This document shows positions 43,217-52,645 of a DNA stretch of 64,000 nucleotides, piece after piece. The notes beneath the pieces were generated by a model. That model was not told where the DNA came from. It ran no database searches and was given only the letters and a program-made list of their open reading frames with translations. Source of the stretch: Arthrobacter sp. YN (GTDB lineage Bacteria > Actinomycetota > Actinomycetes > Actinomycetales > Micrococcaceae); the NCBI RefSeq assembly GCF_002224285.1, contig NZ_CP022436.1:4340001-4404000 (forward strand), in the 5' to 3' direction. Position 1 is the stretch's first letter, and each line of letters begins with the position of its first letter. Position numbers and translations under genes: made by a program.

Positions 43217-43867
43217 ATGGCGATCATTCACAAGGCAAACCTGTCCCCGTCCAAGCTCGAACTCATTGCCGGCTACCTGCCGAAGCAGCCCTGGTTCATC
43301 CAGGACGGCACGCCGGAGCTTATTGGCGCCTACCGTTTTGACGATCCCGCCGGCGAGGTCGGGATGGAGACACACGTGGTCGCCGCCGGCGATCGCATCT
43401 ACCAGGTTCCCCTCAGCTACCGGGGCTACGAGCTGGCCGGCGCTGAGGAGTGGCTCATCGGCACCATGGATCACTCGGTCCTGGGCAAGCGTTACGTGTA
43501 CGACGCCTGCGCCGACCCCATCTACGTCAAAGCCCTGGCCACCGCTATCCTGACGGGCCAGGAAGAGGCACAACTGATCGTCGACGGCGAGCCGGAGCCC
43601 CGCCCCAGCTCAGTGACGGTGAAAGGCAGCGGAAAGCTCGACGGCGGCGTCCCCGCCCTGAGTGCCTCGGCACCGGTTTCGGGCAGCGGCGTGACCATCA
43701 TTGATGCCGGCGAGCTGCGGTTGAAAGTGGCCCGGGTGGTTGATGTGGCCGCGGAATCTTCTGCCAGCTCGGCGGCTGCTCCTGAGCTCCACGGCGAGCT
43801 GACCCTCAGCGGGCGGTGGGCAGGGCTGGAGAGCCCGGTGGAGTTGGCTGCTGTGGTCCGCGACTGA
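43217..43867 (+). CDS. maltokinase N-cap-like protein (CG0192-like)
   Basis: 216 residues from ATG 43217. The N-terminal half (I-H-K-A-N-L-S-P-S-K-L-E, W-F-I-Q-D-G, F-D-D-P-A-G-E-V-G-M-E-T, P-L-S-Y-R-G) resembles the small proteins of high-GC actinobacteria carrying only the N-terminal cap domain of maltokinase, with no kinase domain. The C-terminal ~80 residues are low complexity (Ser/Ala/Val). Function unknown. It follows the TetR gene in the same direction, 49 bp on, but the link is unclear. Confidence 0.65.
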   Translation: MAIIHKANLSPSKLELIAGYLPKQPWFIQDGTPELIGAYRFDDPAGEVGMETHVVAAGDRIYQVPLSYRGYELAGAEEWLIGTMDHSVLGKRYVYDACADPIYVKALATAILTGQEEAQLIVDGEPEPRPSSVTVKGSGKLDGGVPALSASAPVSGSGVTIIDAGELRLKVARVVDVAAESSASSAAAPELHGELTLSGRWAGLESPVELAAVVRD

Positions 43868-43969
43868 CGTTTCGACGCCGGGGCACTGTTGGTCACAGGG
43901 GCACCTGTTGGTCACAGAGGCTCCGGCGTAGGCTGGCTTAGGAGACATCTACGCCTGGAGGGGTGCATC

Positions 43970-44395
43970 ATGTACAGACCACAGACCATCATTCCCGCCG
44001 CGCAGGATCTGGCCCGGGAGTGGGTATCACACGCGGCGGACGGAACGTCGTCCCAAGCCGATGCAGTGGTGAAGTGGGCCTTGACCCGGATCAATCATGC
44101 CGATGTCCCGTCCGTGGTTCACGGCGTCATGCTCACGCTGACTGGCAACAAAAAGGCCGCCAAAGAAGCCCAGCGCGCGGCGGCCAAAGCGGTGACAAGG
44201 ACAACGCAGGCCTTGAAGCGGAACAGCCGGCAGCGCGCTCCGCGCCTGTCCGGGTGGATGATCGGCCTGCTCATCGGGGCTGTTGCCGGCGCGGGCGCTG
44301 TCCTGGCGTGGCGCATGATGGTGCCCCCGGGCGAACCTCAACCCGTCAAGCAGCCCGAGGCTCCGGTCCAGCCGCCCGTGCCGCCGGTTCCCTAG
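43970..44395 (+). CDS. small single-pass membrane protein
   Basis: 141 residues. Residues ~1-90 are hydrophilic with a K/A-rich helix (K-K-A-A-K-E-A-Q-R-A-A-A-K), then one membrane segment (about 99-117: M-I-G-L-L-I-G-A-V-A-G-A-G-A-V) ends with A-W-R-M-M-V-P-P-G-E-P-Q-P and a Pro-rich tail. The tail pattern R-M-x-V-P-P-G-E recurs in the gene at 45059, suggesting paralogues. I do not recognise the family. Confidence 0.7.
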   Translation: MYRPQTIIPAAQDLAREWVSHAADGTSSQADAVVKWALTRINHADVPSVVHGVMLTLTGNKKAAKEAQRAAAKAVTRTTQALKRNSRQRAPRLSGWMIGLLIGAVAGAGAVLAWRMMVPPGEPQPVKQPEAPVQPPVPPVP

Positions 44396-44418
44396 GGGAC
44401 GCCTCTCGCACGGCCCCG

Positions 44419-44721
44419 CTAAGGTACGGGTTCGTCGTCGTGCCTTCCAGACTTCCTCCGAAGCGAGGTCCCGGACAGCAGCCAATACGCCCCGCCGCTG
44501 GCCAAGAGGAATCCCAGCACGCCCAGGATGACCAACTGGGTAACGATCCCGGCGATCACCATGACGAAGCCGGCCACCACGGCCAGGCTGCCAAAAATGG
44601 TGCGCGCCAGAGCGCCACGTGGGCGGCCGGACTTCAACTCAAAGGCGAGGTCGGGATCCGTTAAAGCGAGATCCCGCTCCAGCTCTTCCAAGCTCCTGCG
44701 TTCTTCATCCGACAACGACAT
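44419..44721 (-). CDS. DUF3040-family membrane protein
   Basis: 100 residues. The start M-S-L-S-D-E-E-R-R-S-L-E-E-L-E-R-D-L is the DUF3040 signature of high-GC actinobacteria; two hydrophobic segments follow (about 40-58 and 62-82). GAGGA lies 6 nt before the ATG. Function unknown; in several genera the family lies near cell-division genes, which is not the case here. Confidence 0.88.
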   Translation of the reverse strand: MSLSDEERRSLEELERDLALTDPDLAFELKSGRPRGALARTIFGSLAVVAGFVMVIAGIVTQLVILGVLGFLLASGGAYWLLSGTSLRRKSGRHDDEPVP

Positions 44722-45058
44722 CGGAATTCCTCACCACACGAGCAGGGCCGCCGACGTTGCGTCGATGCTCAGAACATCCGCACGAGCGCTGCTTGCCGTG
44801 CTATGCCTTCATTATCTTCCTGTTGGGGCGTTCCGGCTACAGGCAAGTAACCCGGCGTACCGTGCAGGCGACTAGGTGGTTGGGGCTGCTTCGTTGATTG
44901 ATGTAATCGCCAAAGCAATTGCCGGCCAGATAGTCCTGAAAGTGCTTTTCGTCCCCGGCTGCAGCGGTACGGAAAGGTTCGTCGTGGTTCTTGCGGCAGT
45001 ACCTCCCTGGTCCGGCCGTTGGAGCAACTCACGGAGCGACTTACCAAAGGTTCTAAGC
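44722..45058. other. intergenic stretch, no gene seen
   Basis: No reading frame here has both a ribosome site and plausible content. Open frames on both strands are short and cover parts of the neighbours. It must contain the promoter of the DUF3040 gene and probably that of the gene at 45059. No clear hairpin or repeat. Confidence 0.4.
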
Positions 45059-45601
45059 ATGCTTACGATGGAAGGGCAGGATTCAGACGCACCACGAGCA
45101 TGGAACCCCACCGCCGACTGGAAAGTTGAACTCCCCATGGCACGACGAAGCGCTAAGAAAGCAACGAGCTCCACTGAAGTGGTTCGCAGTCGCCGCGGAC
45201 CCGGTAGGGCTGTCTGGCTCATAGCCGCCGGTCTCGTAGCTGGCATAGCGGGTGGAGTTTTCGGCTTCCGCATGCTGGTGCCGCCGGGAGAGTCCGAACC
45301 GCTCAGGGAGCGTCGCCGTGAGCCAAGGGGAGCATCCCGGGTGGGACGGTCGCCTTTGGATGCTTCTCAACCCCATGTGGAACAGCCAGCGGAAATTCTC
45401 GTCCCGAAAGAGCCTGTCCAGATCTCAACCAGAATGCGGCCTGGCGAATGGACTGAAGAGTCGCTGCAAGCGCATCTTGAGGATTACCGGCAGCAGATCC
45501 GTGACATGGGTGCCAAAGAGTCGCAGATCGTCACCAACGTGGAACGGACTGAAGAGGGTGCTGCCCGGGTAGTGGTGAGCTGGGACCGCAGCCGGGCGTA
45601 G
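45059..45601 (+). CDS. single-pass membrane protein, paralogue of 43970
   Basis: 180 residues if the ATG at 45059 is used (AAAGG 8 nt before); a shorter form from ATG 45137 (M-A-R-R-S-A-K-K) is possible. A basic segment leads into one membrane helix (W-L-I-A-A-G-L-V-A-G-I-A-G-G-V-F-G-F) followed by R-M-L-V-P-P-G-E-S-E-P, the same joint as in the gene at 43970. The ~110-residue outer part is charged and ends with V-V-V-S-W-D-R-S-R-A. No family recognised. Convergent with hspR, 4 bp apart. Confidence 0.55.
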   Translation: MLTMEGQDSDAPRAWNPTADWKVELPMARRSAKKATSSTEVVRSRRGPGRAVWLIAAGLVAGIAGGVFGFRMLVPPGESEPLRERRREPRGASRVGRSPLDASQPHVEQPAEILVPKEPVQISTRMRPGEWTEESLQAHLEDYRQQIRDMGAKESQIVTNVERTEEGAARVVVSWDRSRA

Positions 45602-45605
45602 CGGG

Positions 45606-46028
45606 CTACTCCCCGGCCCGCGGCCTCCACACCACAACTGCCTGCGATCGCGCCCGCGGCCTCTGCCCACGGGCAAGGCTGACGACGTCGCCCGCCGCAC
45701 CCGCCGCGAAAATGCGCGCATCCAAGGGTGAGCGGCGGCGCGATAGCTCCTCCGTCAGTTCGGCAACCCGGTACTGCAGCGCAGCAACCTGGTTTTCGAG
45801 GTCGAGGATGCGTTTGATGCCCTCAAGTGAGACGCCTGACTGCGAGAGCCGCTGGACCTCCCGCAGCTTGTTGACGTCGTTCTGCGAGTAGCGGCGGGAC
45901 TTCCCGGGCGCACGGCTGGGCGAAACGATGCCCAAGCGGTCGTACTGGCGCAACGTCTGCGGATGCATGTCGGCAAGCTCCGCAGCGACGGAGATGACAA
46001 AGATCGGCTGGTTGACGTCGATGGCCAT
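45606..46028 (-). CDS. hspR: heat-shock repressor HspR (MerR family)
   Basis: 140 residues. The MerR winged helix has F-V-I-S-V-A-A-E-L-A-D-M-H-P-Q-T-L-R-Q-Y-D (the HspR form, R-Q-Y-D-R-L-G), then S-R-A-P-G-K-S-R-R-Y-S. A coiled coil (about residues 70-100) and an Arg/Ala-rich tail complete it. HspR represses the dnaK operon at HAIR sites with DnaK as co-repressor. GGAGG precedes the ATG. It is last in the operon, 10 bp after dnaJ, and two HAIR elements lie at the dnaK promoter. Confidence 0.93.
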   Translation of the reverse strand: MAIDVNQPIFVISVAAELADMHPQTLRQYDRLGIVSPSRAPGKSRRYSQNDVNKLREVQRLSQSGVSLEGIKRILDLENQVAALQYRVAELTEELSRRRSPLDARIFAAGAAGDVVSLARGQRPRARSQAVVVWRPRAGE

Positions 46029-46038
46029 GACCGCCTCC

Positions 46039-47019
46039 TTACAACCGGGCCTTTGCGGCCAGGTCGTGACGCGGGTCGGCGTCGGTGGTGGCGGCAGCGA
46101 ACGCCTTCACGGCTTCCTCCGCTTCCTTGTTCAGGTTCTGCGGAACCGCGACGTCGATGGTCACCAACAGGTCTCCGGTCGCCTTGGACGTTTTCACGCC
46201 ACGGCCCTTGACCCGGAGGGTACGGCCCGACGGCGTTCCGGCCGGGACACGCACCTTGACGGTGTCGCCGTCGATTGTTGGCACCTCGATGGTAGCGCCA
46301 AGCGCCGCCTCCGCGAACGTGACGGGCACGTGGATGCGAATGTTGTCGCCGTCGCGGTGGAAGAAGTCATGCGGCTTCACGCTCACCGTGATGATGAGAT
46401 CGCCATTGCCGGCAGGGCCAGCGTTGCCCTTGCCGCGCTGGCGGACCTTCTGACCGTCCTTGATTCCGGCCGGGATCTTGACGTCGATCACGTTGCCGTT
46501 GCTTTCGCGCAGGCTCACCGTGGTGCCCTTGATGGAGCCGGCGAACGAGATGGACGAGGTGGCCGTACGGTCCGCGCCCTTCTGCGGTGCCCGCTGGAAG
46601 CCGGTCTGGCCAGCGCCGCCGAAGCCGCCACCGAACAAGTCGGCGAACTCGGGCGGGATACCGCCGCCCGCAGGCTGACGGGCACCCGGCCCGCCGCCGA
46701 ACAAGCCACCGAACAGGTCCTCGAACCCACCGTTGGCTCCTGCACCACCGCGGCCAGCACCGGCACCCGGAGCAAACCGGGCACCGCCCATGGCACGGAT
46801 GGCGTCATACTGCTGCCGGTCCTCAGGACTCGACAACACCGAGTAAGCCTCGGAAATGTCCTTGAACTTCTTCTCCGCAGCAGCATCCCCTGAGTTCGTA
46901 TCCGGGTGATGCTCGCGGGCTAGCTTGCGGTAAGCCTTCTTAATATCCGCGTCAGACGCGTCCTTGGCAATACCAAGGATCGCGTAAAAATCCTTTTCAA
47001 CCCAGTCCTGGCTGGCCAA
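46039..47019 (-). CDS. dnaJ: DnaJ-type co-chaperone without zinc finger
   Basis: 326 residues from a TTG at 47019 (AAAGG upstream). The J domain at residues ~8-72 contains D-F-Y-A-I-L-G and the His-Pro-Asp triad (H-H-P-D-T). A Gly/Phe-rich linker (about 90-150) leads to the C-terminal substrate domains. The four C-x-x-C-x-G-x-G zinc repeats of type I DnaJ are absent, so this is a type II, CbpA-like protein in the normal dnaJ place. It activates DnaK ATPase. Confidence 0.9.
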   Translation of the reverse strand: MASQDWVEKDFYAILGIAKDASDADIKKAYRKLAREHHPDTNSGDAAAEKKFKDISEAYSVLSSPEDRQQYDAIRAMGGARFAPGAGAGRGGAGANGGFEDLFGGLFGGGPGARQPAGGGIPPEFADLFGGGFGGAGQTGFQRAPQKGADRTATSSISFAGSIKGTTVSLRESNGNVIDVKIPAGIKDGQKVRQRGKGNAGPAGNGDLIITVSVKPHDFFHRDGDNIRIHVPVTFAEAALGATIEVPTIDGDTVKVRVPAGTPSGRTLRVKGRGVKTSKATGDLLVTIDVAVPQNLNKEAEEAVKAFAAATTDADPRHDLAAKARL

Positions 47020-47075
47020 GAGCGTTTCCTTTCTAAAACAAACAAAGCGTACGGCGAGACTACCTCTAAGCCGTA

Positions 47076-47179
47076 GCGGATGAGGGGGCCCGGGAGTGGC
47101 ATCGGGCCTGCCGAAGCCGGGTGGCCAAGGATCGCAGATCCTCGGCCACCCGGCGAAGGGGCGGGGCCCCCTCATCCGC
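47076..47179. repeat. 104-bp nested palindrome between grpE and dnaJ
   Basis: Outer arms at 47076-47093 and 47162-47179 (GCGGATGAGGGGGCCC against GGGCCCCCTCATCCGC, near-perfect) enclose an inner hairpin, 47116-47132 with 47138-47154 (GCCGGGTGGCCAAGGAT, one mismatch, 5-nt loop). It fills most of the 178-bp gap inside the operon and would fold into a large RNA structure. Confidence 0.8.
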
Positions 47180-47197
47180 GAAGGCGGAAGGTGGAAC

Positions 47198-47857
47198 CTA
47201 CGCCGGGACAGCCACGATGACCTGGGCTGCACGCAGGACCCGCTCACCGGAGCGGTATCCGGAGCGCAGCACCTGGCTGACCGTGTCAACCTCGATGTCT
47301 TCGCCGGGCTGCTGGATGAGTGCCTCGTGGATGGTGGGGTCGAATTCGACTCCGGTGTCCGCGATGCGTTCCAGTCCATACGTCTTCAGCGCATTCTCCA
47401 GCTTGGTGGCGATGGCGGCGAAGGGGCCGCCCTCAAGGTCACCGTGCTGGCGTGCGGCGTCGACGTCGTCCAGCACCGGGAGCAGGGAGTTCAGGACGCC
47501 GATGACGGCCATCTCTCCTGCTACGGCGCGGTCGCGTTCGACGCGCTTGCGGTAGTTGACGTACTCAGCCTGAAGGCGGAGGAGGTCATTGCGGAGCTCC
47601 GCTGCCTGGGCTTCAGCCGCGGCACCGGAGGCTACCGATTCCTCGGCCGGCACCTCTACCCCGTTGAGGATCTCCTCAGCCTGGGAGAGGGCGTCGCCGT
47701 CTGTGGGAGCGGCGTTGCCTTCGGTGGGAGCCGCAGCTTCGCTGTCAGGCTGACGTGCCTCACCGGTCTCCGGGTCAACCTTGCGGTTGTCCCGGATAAC
47801 TGGCTTGCGCGGCTCGTTGCCTTCAGAGTGCTCTGCTTCGTTGCCGTGGTGAGGCAT
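47198..47857 (-). CDS. grpE: nucleotide exchange factor GrpE
   Basis: 219 residues. A ~75-residue acidic, disordered N-terminus precedes the long dimer helix (L-R-N-D-L-L-R-L-Q-A-E-Y-V-N-Y-R-K-R-V-E-R-D) and the C-terminal beta domain with F-D-P-T-I-H-E-A-L-I and V-L-R-S-G-Y-R-S-G-E-R-V-L-R-A-A-Q-V, the GrpE signature. It drives ADP release from DnaK. It lies 2 nt after the dnaK stop; dnaJ follows after a palindrome. Confidence 0.95.
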   Translation of the reverse strand: MPHHGNEAEHSEGNEPRKPVIRDNRKVDPETGEARQPDSEAAAPTEGNAAPTDGDALSQAEEILNGVEVPAEESVASGAAAEAQAAELRNDLLRLQAEYVNYRKRVERDRAVAGEMAVIGVLNSLLPVLDDVDAARQHGDLEGGPFAAIATKLENALKTYGLERIADTGVEFDPTIHEALIQQPGEDIEVDTVSQVLRSGYRSGERVLRAAQVIVAVPA

Positions 47858-47859
47858 GG

Positions 47860-49806
<1,947 letters not shown>

Positions 49807-49820
49807 TCAACAATCGGCTA

Positions 49821-49894
49821 GTTGAGCGTTCTGCACTCAACTGTACTCAGCCTCAGGTTTAAGTCAATCGAAAGTTGAGTGAGGTACGCTCAAG
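49821..49894 (-). promoter_or_regulatory. dnaK operon promoter flanked by two HAIR operators
   Basis: On the minus strand TTGACT (49862-49867) and TACAGT (49840-49845) form -35 and -10 with 16 bp between. HAIR-like dyads lie on both sides: CTTGAGC-N7-ACTCAAC (49874-49894, upstream of -35) and GTTGAGT-N7-GCTCAAC (49821-49841, overlapping -10/+1). Both match the HspR consensus CTTGAGT-N7-ACTCAAG closely. Two sites suggest tight repression by HspR. Confidence 0.85.
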
Positions 49895-49911
49895 TTTGCT
49901 TTCTGCCCCTG

Positions 49912-49933
49912 AAAAAACCCCGGAATCATGGGG
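49912..49933 (-). terminator. terminator after the DUF817 gene
   Basis: On the minus strand CCCC-ATGATTCC-GGGG is followed by six Ts (49912-49917). It lies about 85 bp past the DUF817 stop and just before the dnaK promoter, separating the two units. Confidence 0.65.
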
Positions 49934-50019
49934 CCCAAGGCCTGGTTTCGCCCACGGTGAACTGGCAGACTGGCACGATGGACCGGGGTGAAGCGTAGCG
50001 CCGCGCAAACGGAACGGCG

Positions 50020-50958
50020 TCACTCAGCCCGGGTAGTGACACCCATATCCGGGTGGCCTCGACGAATATGGGTGGCGTCAGCCGTTTGGGCGTCGTCCGC
50101 GGTTTGGGTCGCGTCCAGCGGCTCCGGCTTGTACACCCACGCCACCAGCACCACGGAAATGATCATGAGCAGGAACCAGGCCAAAAGCTTGTCGATGGAG
50201 ACCGCCTGCCAGCCCTCCAGCTGGTTCGGGTACAGCCACGCACGGGACCACGTGCCGATGTTCTCGGCGAACCAAATGAACAGGGCCACCAATAGGAAAG
50301 ACACCAGAATGGGCATACGGAAGCGACGGCGGAACACCCTGAAGTGCATCACGCACCGCCCATAGACAAGCACGACGGCGGCCAGCAGCACCCAGCGCAC
50401 GTCGAAGATGTAGTGGTGCGAGAAGAAGTTCACGTAGATCGCGGCAGCAACGAGGGCCGTGATCCACCGGCGGGGGTATCGATCGAAGCGGAGGTCGAAC
50501 AGCCGGAAAACCCGCACCATGTAGGACCCAACGGCGGCGTACATGAACCCGCTGAACAAGGGCACGGCGCCAATCCGCAGGACGCCTTCGGCCTCGTAGG
50601 CCCAGGATCCGACGTCTGTCTTGAACAACTCCATCACCGTCCCCACCACGTGGAACAGCACGATCACCCGCAGTTCCCGGAGGGTTTCCAGCTTGAAGGC
50701 GATCATCAGGACTTGAATGACGACGGCGGCCAGGGTCAGGAAATCGTTCCTGGCCAGCCCTGCATCCGCCGGATACCAGAGGCGGGCCCCAATGATCACG
50801 GCGAGCAACGCAGCACCGAACACGCACGCCCAGGCCTGCTTCAGTCCAAAGACCACGAACTCGGTGAGCCCGGCCTGCAAGCGGCCTCCCCGGAACCGGT
50901 CCAAGTAGCGGTGGGCCAGGGTGTCGATGGACTCTTCCACCGAGGTGGAGTTACGCAT
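50020..50958 (-). CDS. DUF817-family membrane protein
   Basis: 312 residues with about eight hydrophobic segments. G-S-W-A-Y-E-A-E-G-V-L-R-I-G-A-V-P-L-F-S, F-M-Y-A-A-V-G-S-Y and F-W-I-F-A-E-N-like W-F-A-E-N-I-G-T-W-S-R are conserved blocks of DUF817. I chose the ATG at 50958, which overlaps the end of the MpaB-like gene by 8 nt, over a longer upstream reading. The tail (last ~30 residues) is Asp/Thr-rich and may be cytoplasmic. Function unknown. Confidence 0.82.
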   Translation of the reverse strand: MRNSTSVEESIDTLAHRYLDRFRGGRLQAGLTEFVVFGLKQAWACVFGAALLAVIIGARLWYPADAGLARNDFLTLAAVVIQVLMIAFKLETLRELRVIVLFHVVGTVMELFKTDVGSWAYEAEGVLRIGAVPLFSGFMYAAVGSYMVRVFRLFDLRFDRYPRRWITALVAAAIYVNFFSHHYIFDVRWVLLAAVVLVYGRCVMHFRVFRRRFRMPILVSFLLVALFIWFAENIGTWSRAWLYPNQLEGWQAVSIDKLLAWFLLMIISVVLVAWVYKPEPLDATQTADDAQTADATHIRRGHPDMGVTTRAE

Positions 50959-51742
50959 ACGGGACCCCGGCTTCCACATCAAGCCGGCCAAGATAGTAGT
51001 CGCGGGGCCAGTGCCGGATCCGCTCCGGCAGCCGCGGATAAACACGACCCATCAGCCGCATGGTCCGCTCGAACCGGCGGGCGCGGCCGGCGCTCCACTC
51101 AAAACCGAAGCCTTCACGCAGATGGTCCGGCAACAGGCCGGCGGTCAGGAAGCGCGCCAGTGGCATCGCCAGCCGCAGGAACCGCGGTCCACCAGCCGGA
51201 TAGAGCAGGTCCCGGGCAACCCTCAGCGCTTTATCGTCGGGCTGGAGTCCGCGCACGTGACTGTCCCAATAGGCAGCGAACGCAGCACGGTCGGTCGGCC
51301 ACCTGTCCGCCGGAAGCTGCAGGGCTGTCCCGATCCGCGCGTACTCGCGGTAAATGCGGTCGGCGGTCTCGTCGTCGAGCGTTCCATGGATCTGCTCGTA
51401 AACGGTGACGGCGGTGTCGTAGAGGGTGGCGACCACCCACAGCTGCGACTCGGCGTCGAAAGCGTTGTATCCCTTGGAGGCGCCGTCCGGTCCGCGGCGG
51501 ACCGGCGCGTGGGCGCGGTTGACGGCGCGACGAACGGCTTTGAGCTGCTCCTCGGAGCCGTAGACCACCGCATAGACGTACGTCATGGTGGCGCGCAGCC
51601 GGTCCATGGGACGCTCAGCGAAATTGCTGTGCTCAGCTACGCCGTGCCCCACTTTGGGGTCGGCGATTTGCAGGAGAATGGCGCGCCCGGCACCGGCGAG
51701 CAGGACGCCCTCCGCACCGATGTCTGCCAGCCCTCGAACCAT
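50951..51742 (-). CDS. MpaB/DUF2236-family oxygenase-like protein
   Basis: 263 residues. H-S-N-F-A-E-R-P-M-D-R-L-R-A-T-M-T-Y, then R-R-A-V-N-R-A-H-A-P-V, N-A-F-D-A-E-S-Q-L-W-V-V-A-T-L-Y-D-T-A and the Y-Y-L-G-R-L end fit the DUF2236/MpaB family, related to the haem-containing latex-clearing rubber oxygenase. The haem-ligand His and Arg/Lys pattern is plausible but I cannot prove it. It runs into DUF817 with an 8-nt overlap and follows a TetR-family gene by 17 bp. Confidence 0.75.
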   Translation of the reverse strand: MVRGLADIGAEGVLLAGAGRAILLQIADPKVGHGVAEHSNFAERPMDRLRATMTYVYAVVYGSEEQLKAVRRAVNRAHAPVRRGPDGASKGYNAFDAESQLWVVATLYDTAVTVYEQIHGTLDDETADRIYREYARIGTALQLPADRWPTDRAAFAAYWDSHVRGLQPDDKALRVARDLLYPAGGPRFLRLAMPLARFLTAGLLPDHLREGFGFEWSAGRARRFERTMRLMGRVYPRLPERIRHWPRDYYLGRLDVEAGVPYA

Positions 51743-51759
51743 CTGAATACTGTAGCGCC

Positions 51760-52503
51760 CTAGCCTTGGAGCCCCACCACACCCTGGAGGACGCTCAGAT
51801 GGTGGTCGAAGAGCTCATCGCGGGCGTCGAAGGTATCGCGTCCATACTGCCCGAAAACCTCAAAACTAATGGCCCCAAACACGGACGTCCACACCAGGAC
51901 GCCCCGCGCCAAGGTTGCGTCGGGCGCGGCGAGATTCATCTCGCCCCGGATGGCTGACAGGTCCGCGGCCAACCCTTCGGAAATCACGACGGCGGGACTC
52001 GCCGCGGCGTTGAGCGCGCCTGCCCGGTAGGCGGCATCGAAGATACCGACGAGGCGGACGATGACCCGTGTTCCAGGGATGGTAGTGCGCTCACCCGGCG
52101 CTTGATACCCCGGGACGGGACTGCCGAAAAGGAGGGAATAGCTGGCCGGCTCGCGGATGGCCCACGTTCGCACTGCCTTGGCCAGTGCCGTGAACTGCGC
52201 TGCGAAGTCATTCTCAGCCTCGGCATTCACGGCTTCATCGACCTCGTCGCCAAGCTGGTTGTAGGCGTCGATCAGCAGGAGCGTGAGGAGTTCATCGCGG
52301 TTCTCTACGTAGCGGTACACGGCAGAAGACACGACGCCGAGATCCCTCGCCACTGCGCGGAGGGACAGTGCGGCCGCGCCGTGAACAGCAAGGTGCTCGC
52401 GACCGAGCCGAATAATGTCGGCGATGGTCTGCGCTCGGGCACGTTCGCGGGGAGTCGAGGCCTTCTCCTTGGCTTTGACGACGGCGGGTTCGGCTGAAGT
52501 CAT
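51760..52503 (-). CDS. TetR-family regulator
   Basis: 247 residues from ATG 52503. The helix-turn-helix has A-A-A-L-S-L-R-A-V-A-R-D-L-G-V-V-S-S-A-V-Y-R-Y-V-E-N-R-D-E-L, and the C-terminal ligand domain with W-A-I-R-E-P-A-S-Y-S-L-L-F-G-S-P-V-P-G-Y resembles the TetR_C_13/WHG group. It is transcribed away from a Rossmann-fold reductase, with two GAGAGCA-type dyads between them. Probably represses both sides, including the MpaB/DUF817 genes that follow it. Confidence 0.88.
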   Translation of the reverse strand: MTSAEPAVVKAKEKASTPRERARAQTIADIIRLGREHLAVHGAAALSLRAVARDLGVVSSAVYRYVENRDELLTLLLIDAYNQLGDEVDEAVNAEAENDFAAQFTALAKAVRTWAIREPASYSLLFGSPVPGYQAPGERTTIPGTRVIVRLVGIFDAAYRAGALNAAASPAVVISEGLAADLSAIRGEMNLAAPDATLARGVLVWTSVFGAISFEVFGQYGRDTFDARDELFDHHLSVLQGVVGLQG

Positions 52504-52543
52504 GATCACAGCTTCCCACAACAGAGAGCGCTGTCAACAAACG

Positions 52544-52605
52544 AGAGCAGCGCTCTTGACATTGAGTTGATGAGCGCCCATCCTGATTGAGAGAGCACTG
52601 CTCTC
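52544..52605. promoter_or_regulatory. two TetR-type operators and a promoter for the reductase gene
   Basis: AGAGCAGCGCTCT (52544-52556) and GAGAGCACTGCTCTC (52591-52605, perfect) share the half-site GAGAGC. Between them TTGACA (52556-52561) is a consensus -35 for the gene at 52646, with a weak -10 (CATCCT) about 17 bp on. The sites thus bracket this promoter. Confidence 0.65.
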
Positions 52606-52645
52606 GCTTTTCATCTTTTCGCAGTCACCCCGGAAGAAGGAACCC

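Noticed and set aside
44722..45058. gene on either strand
   Set aside because: Only short frames without ribosome sites or known content; the minus-strand frame at 44872-45273 is Ala/Thr/Arg-rich antisense of the gene at 45059.
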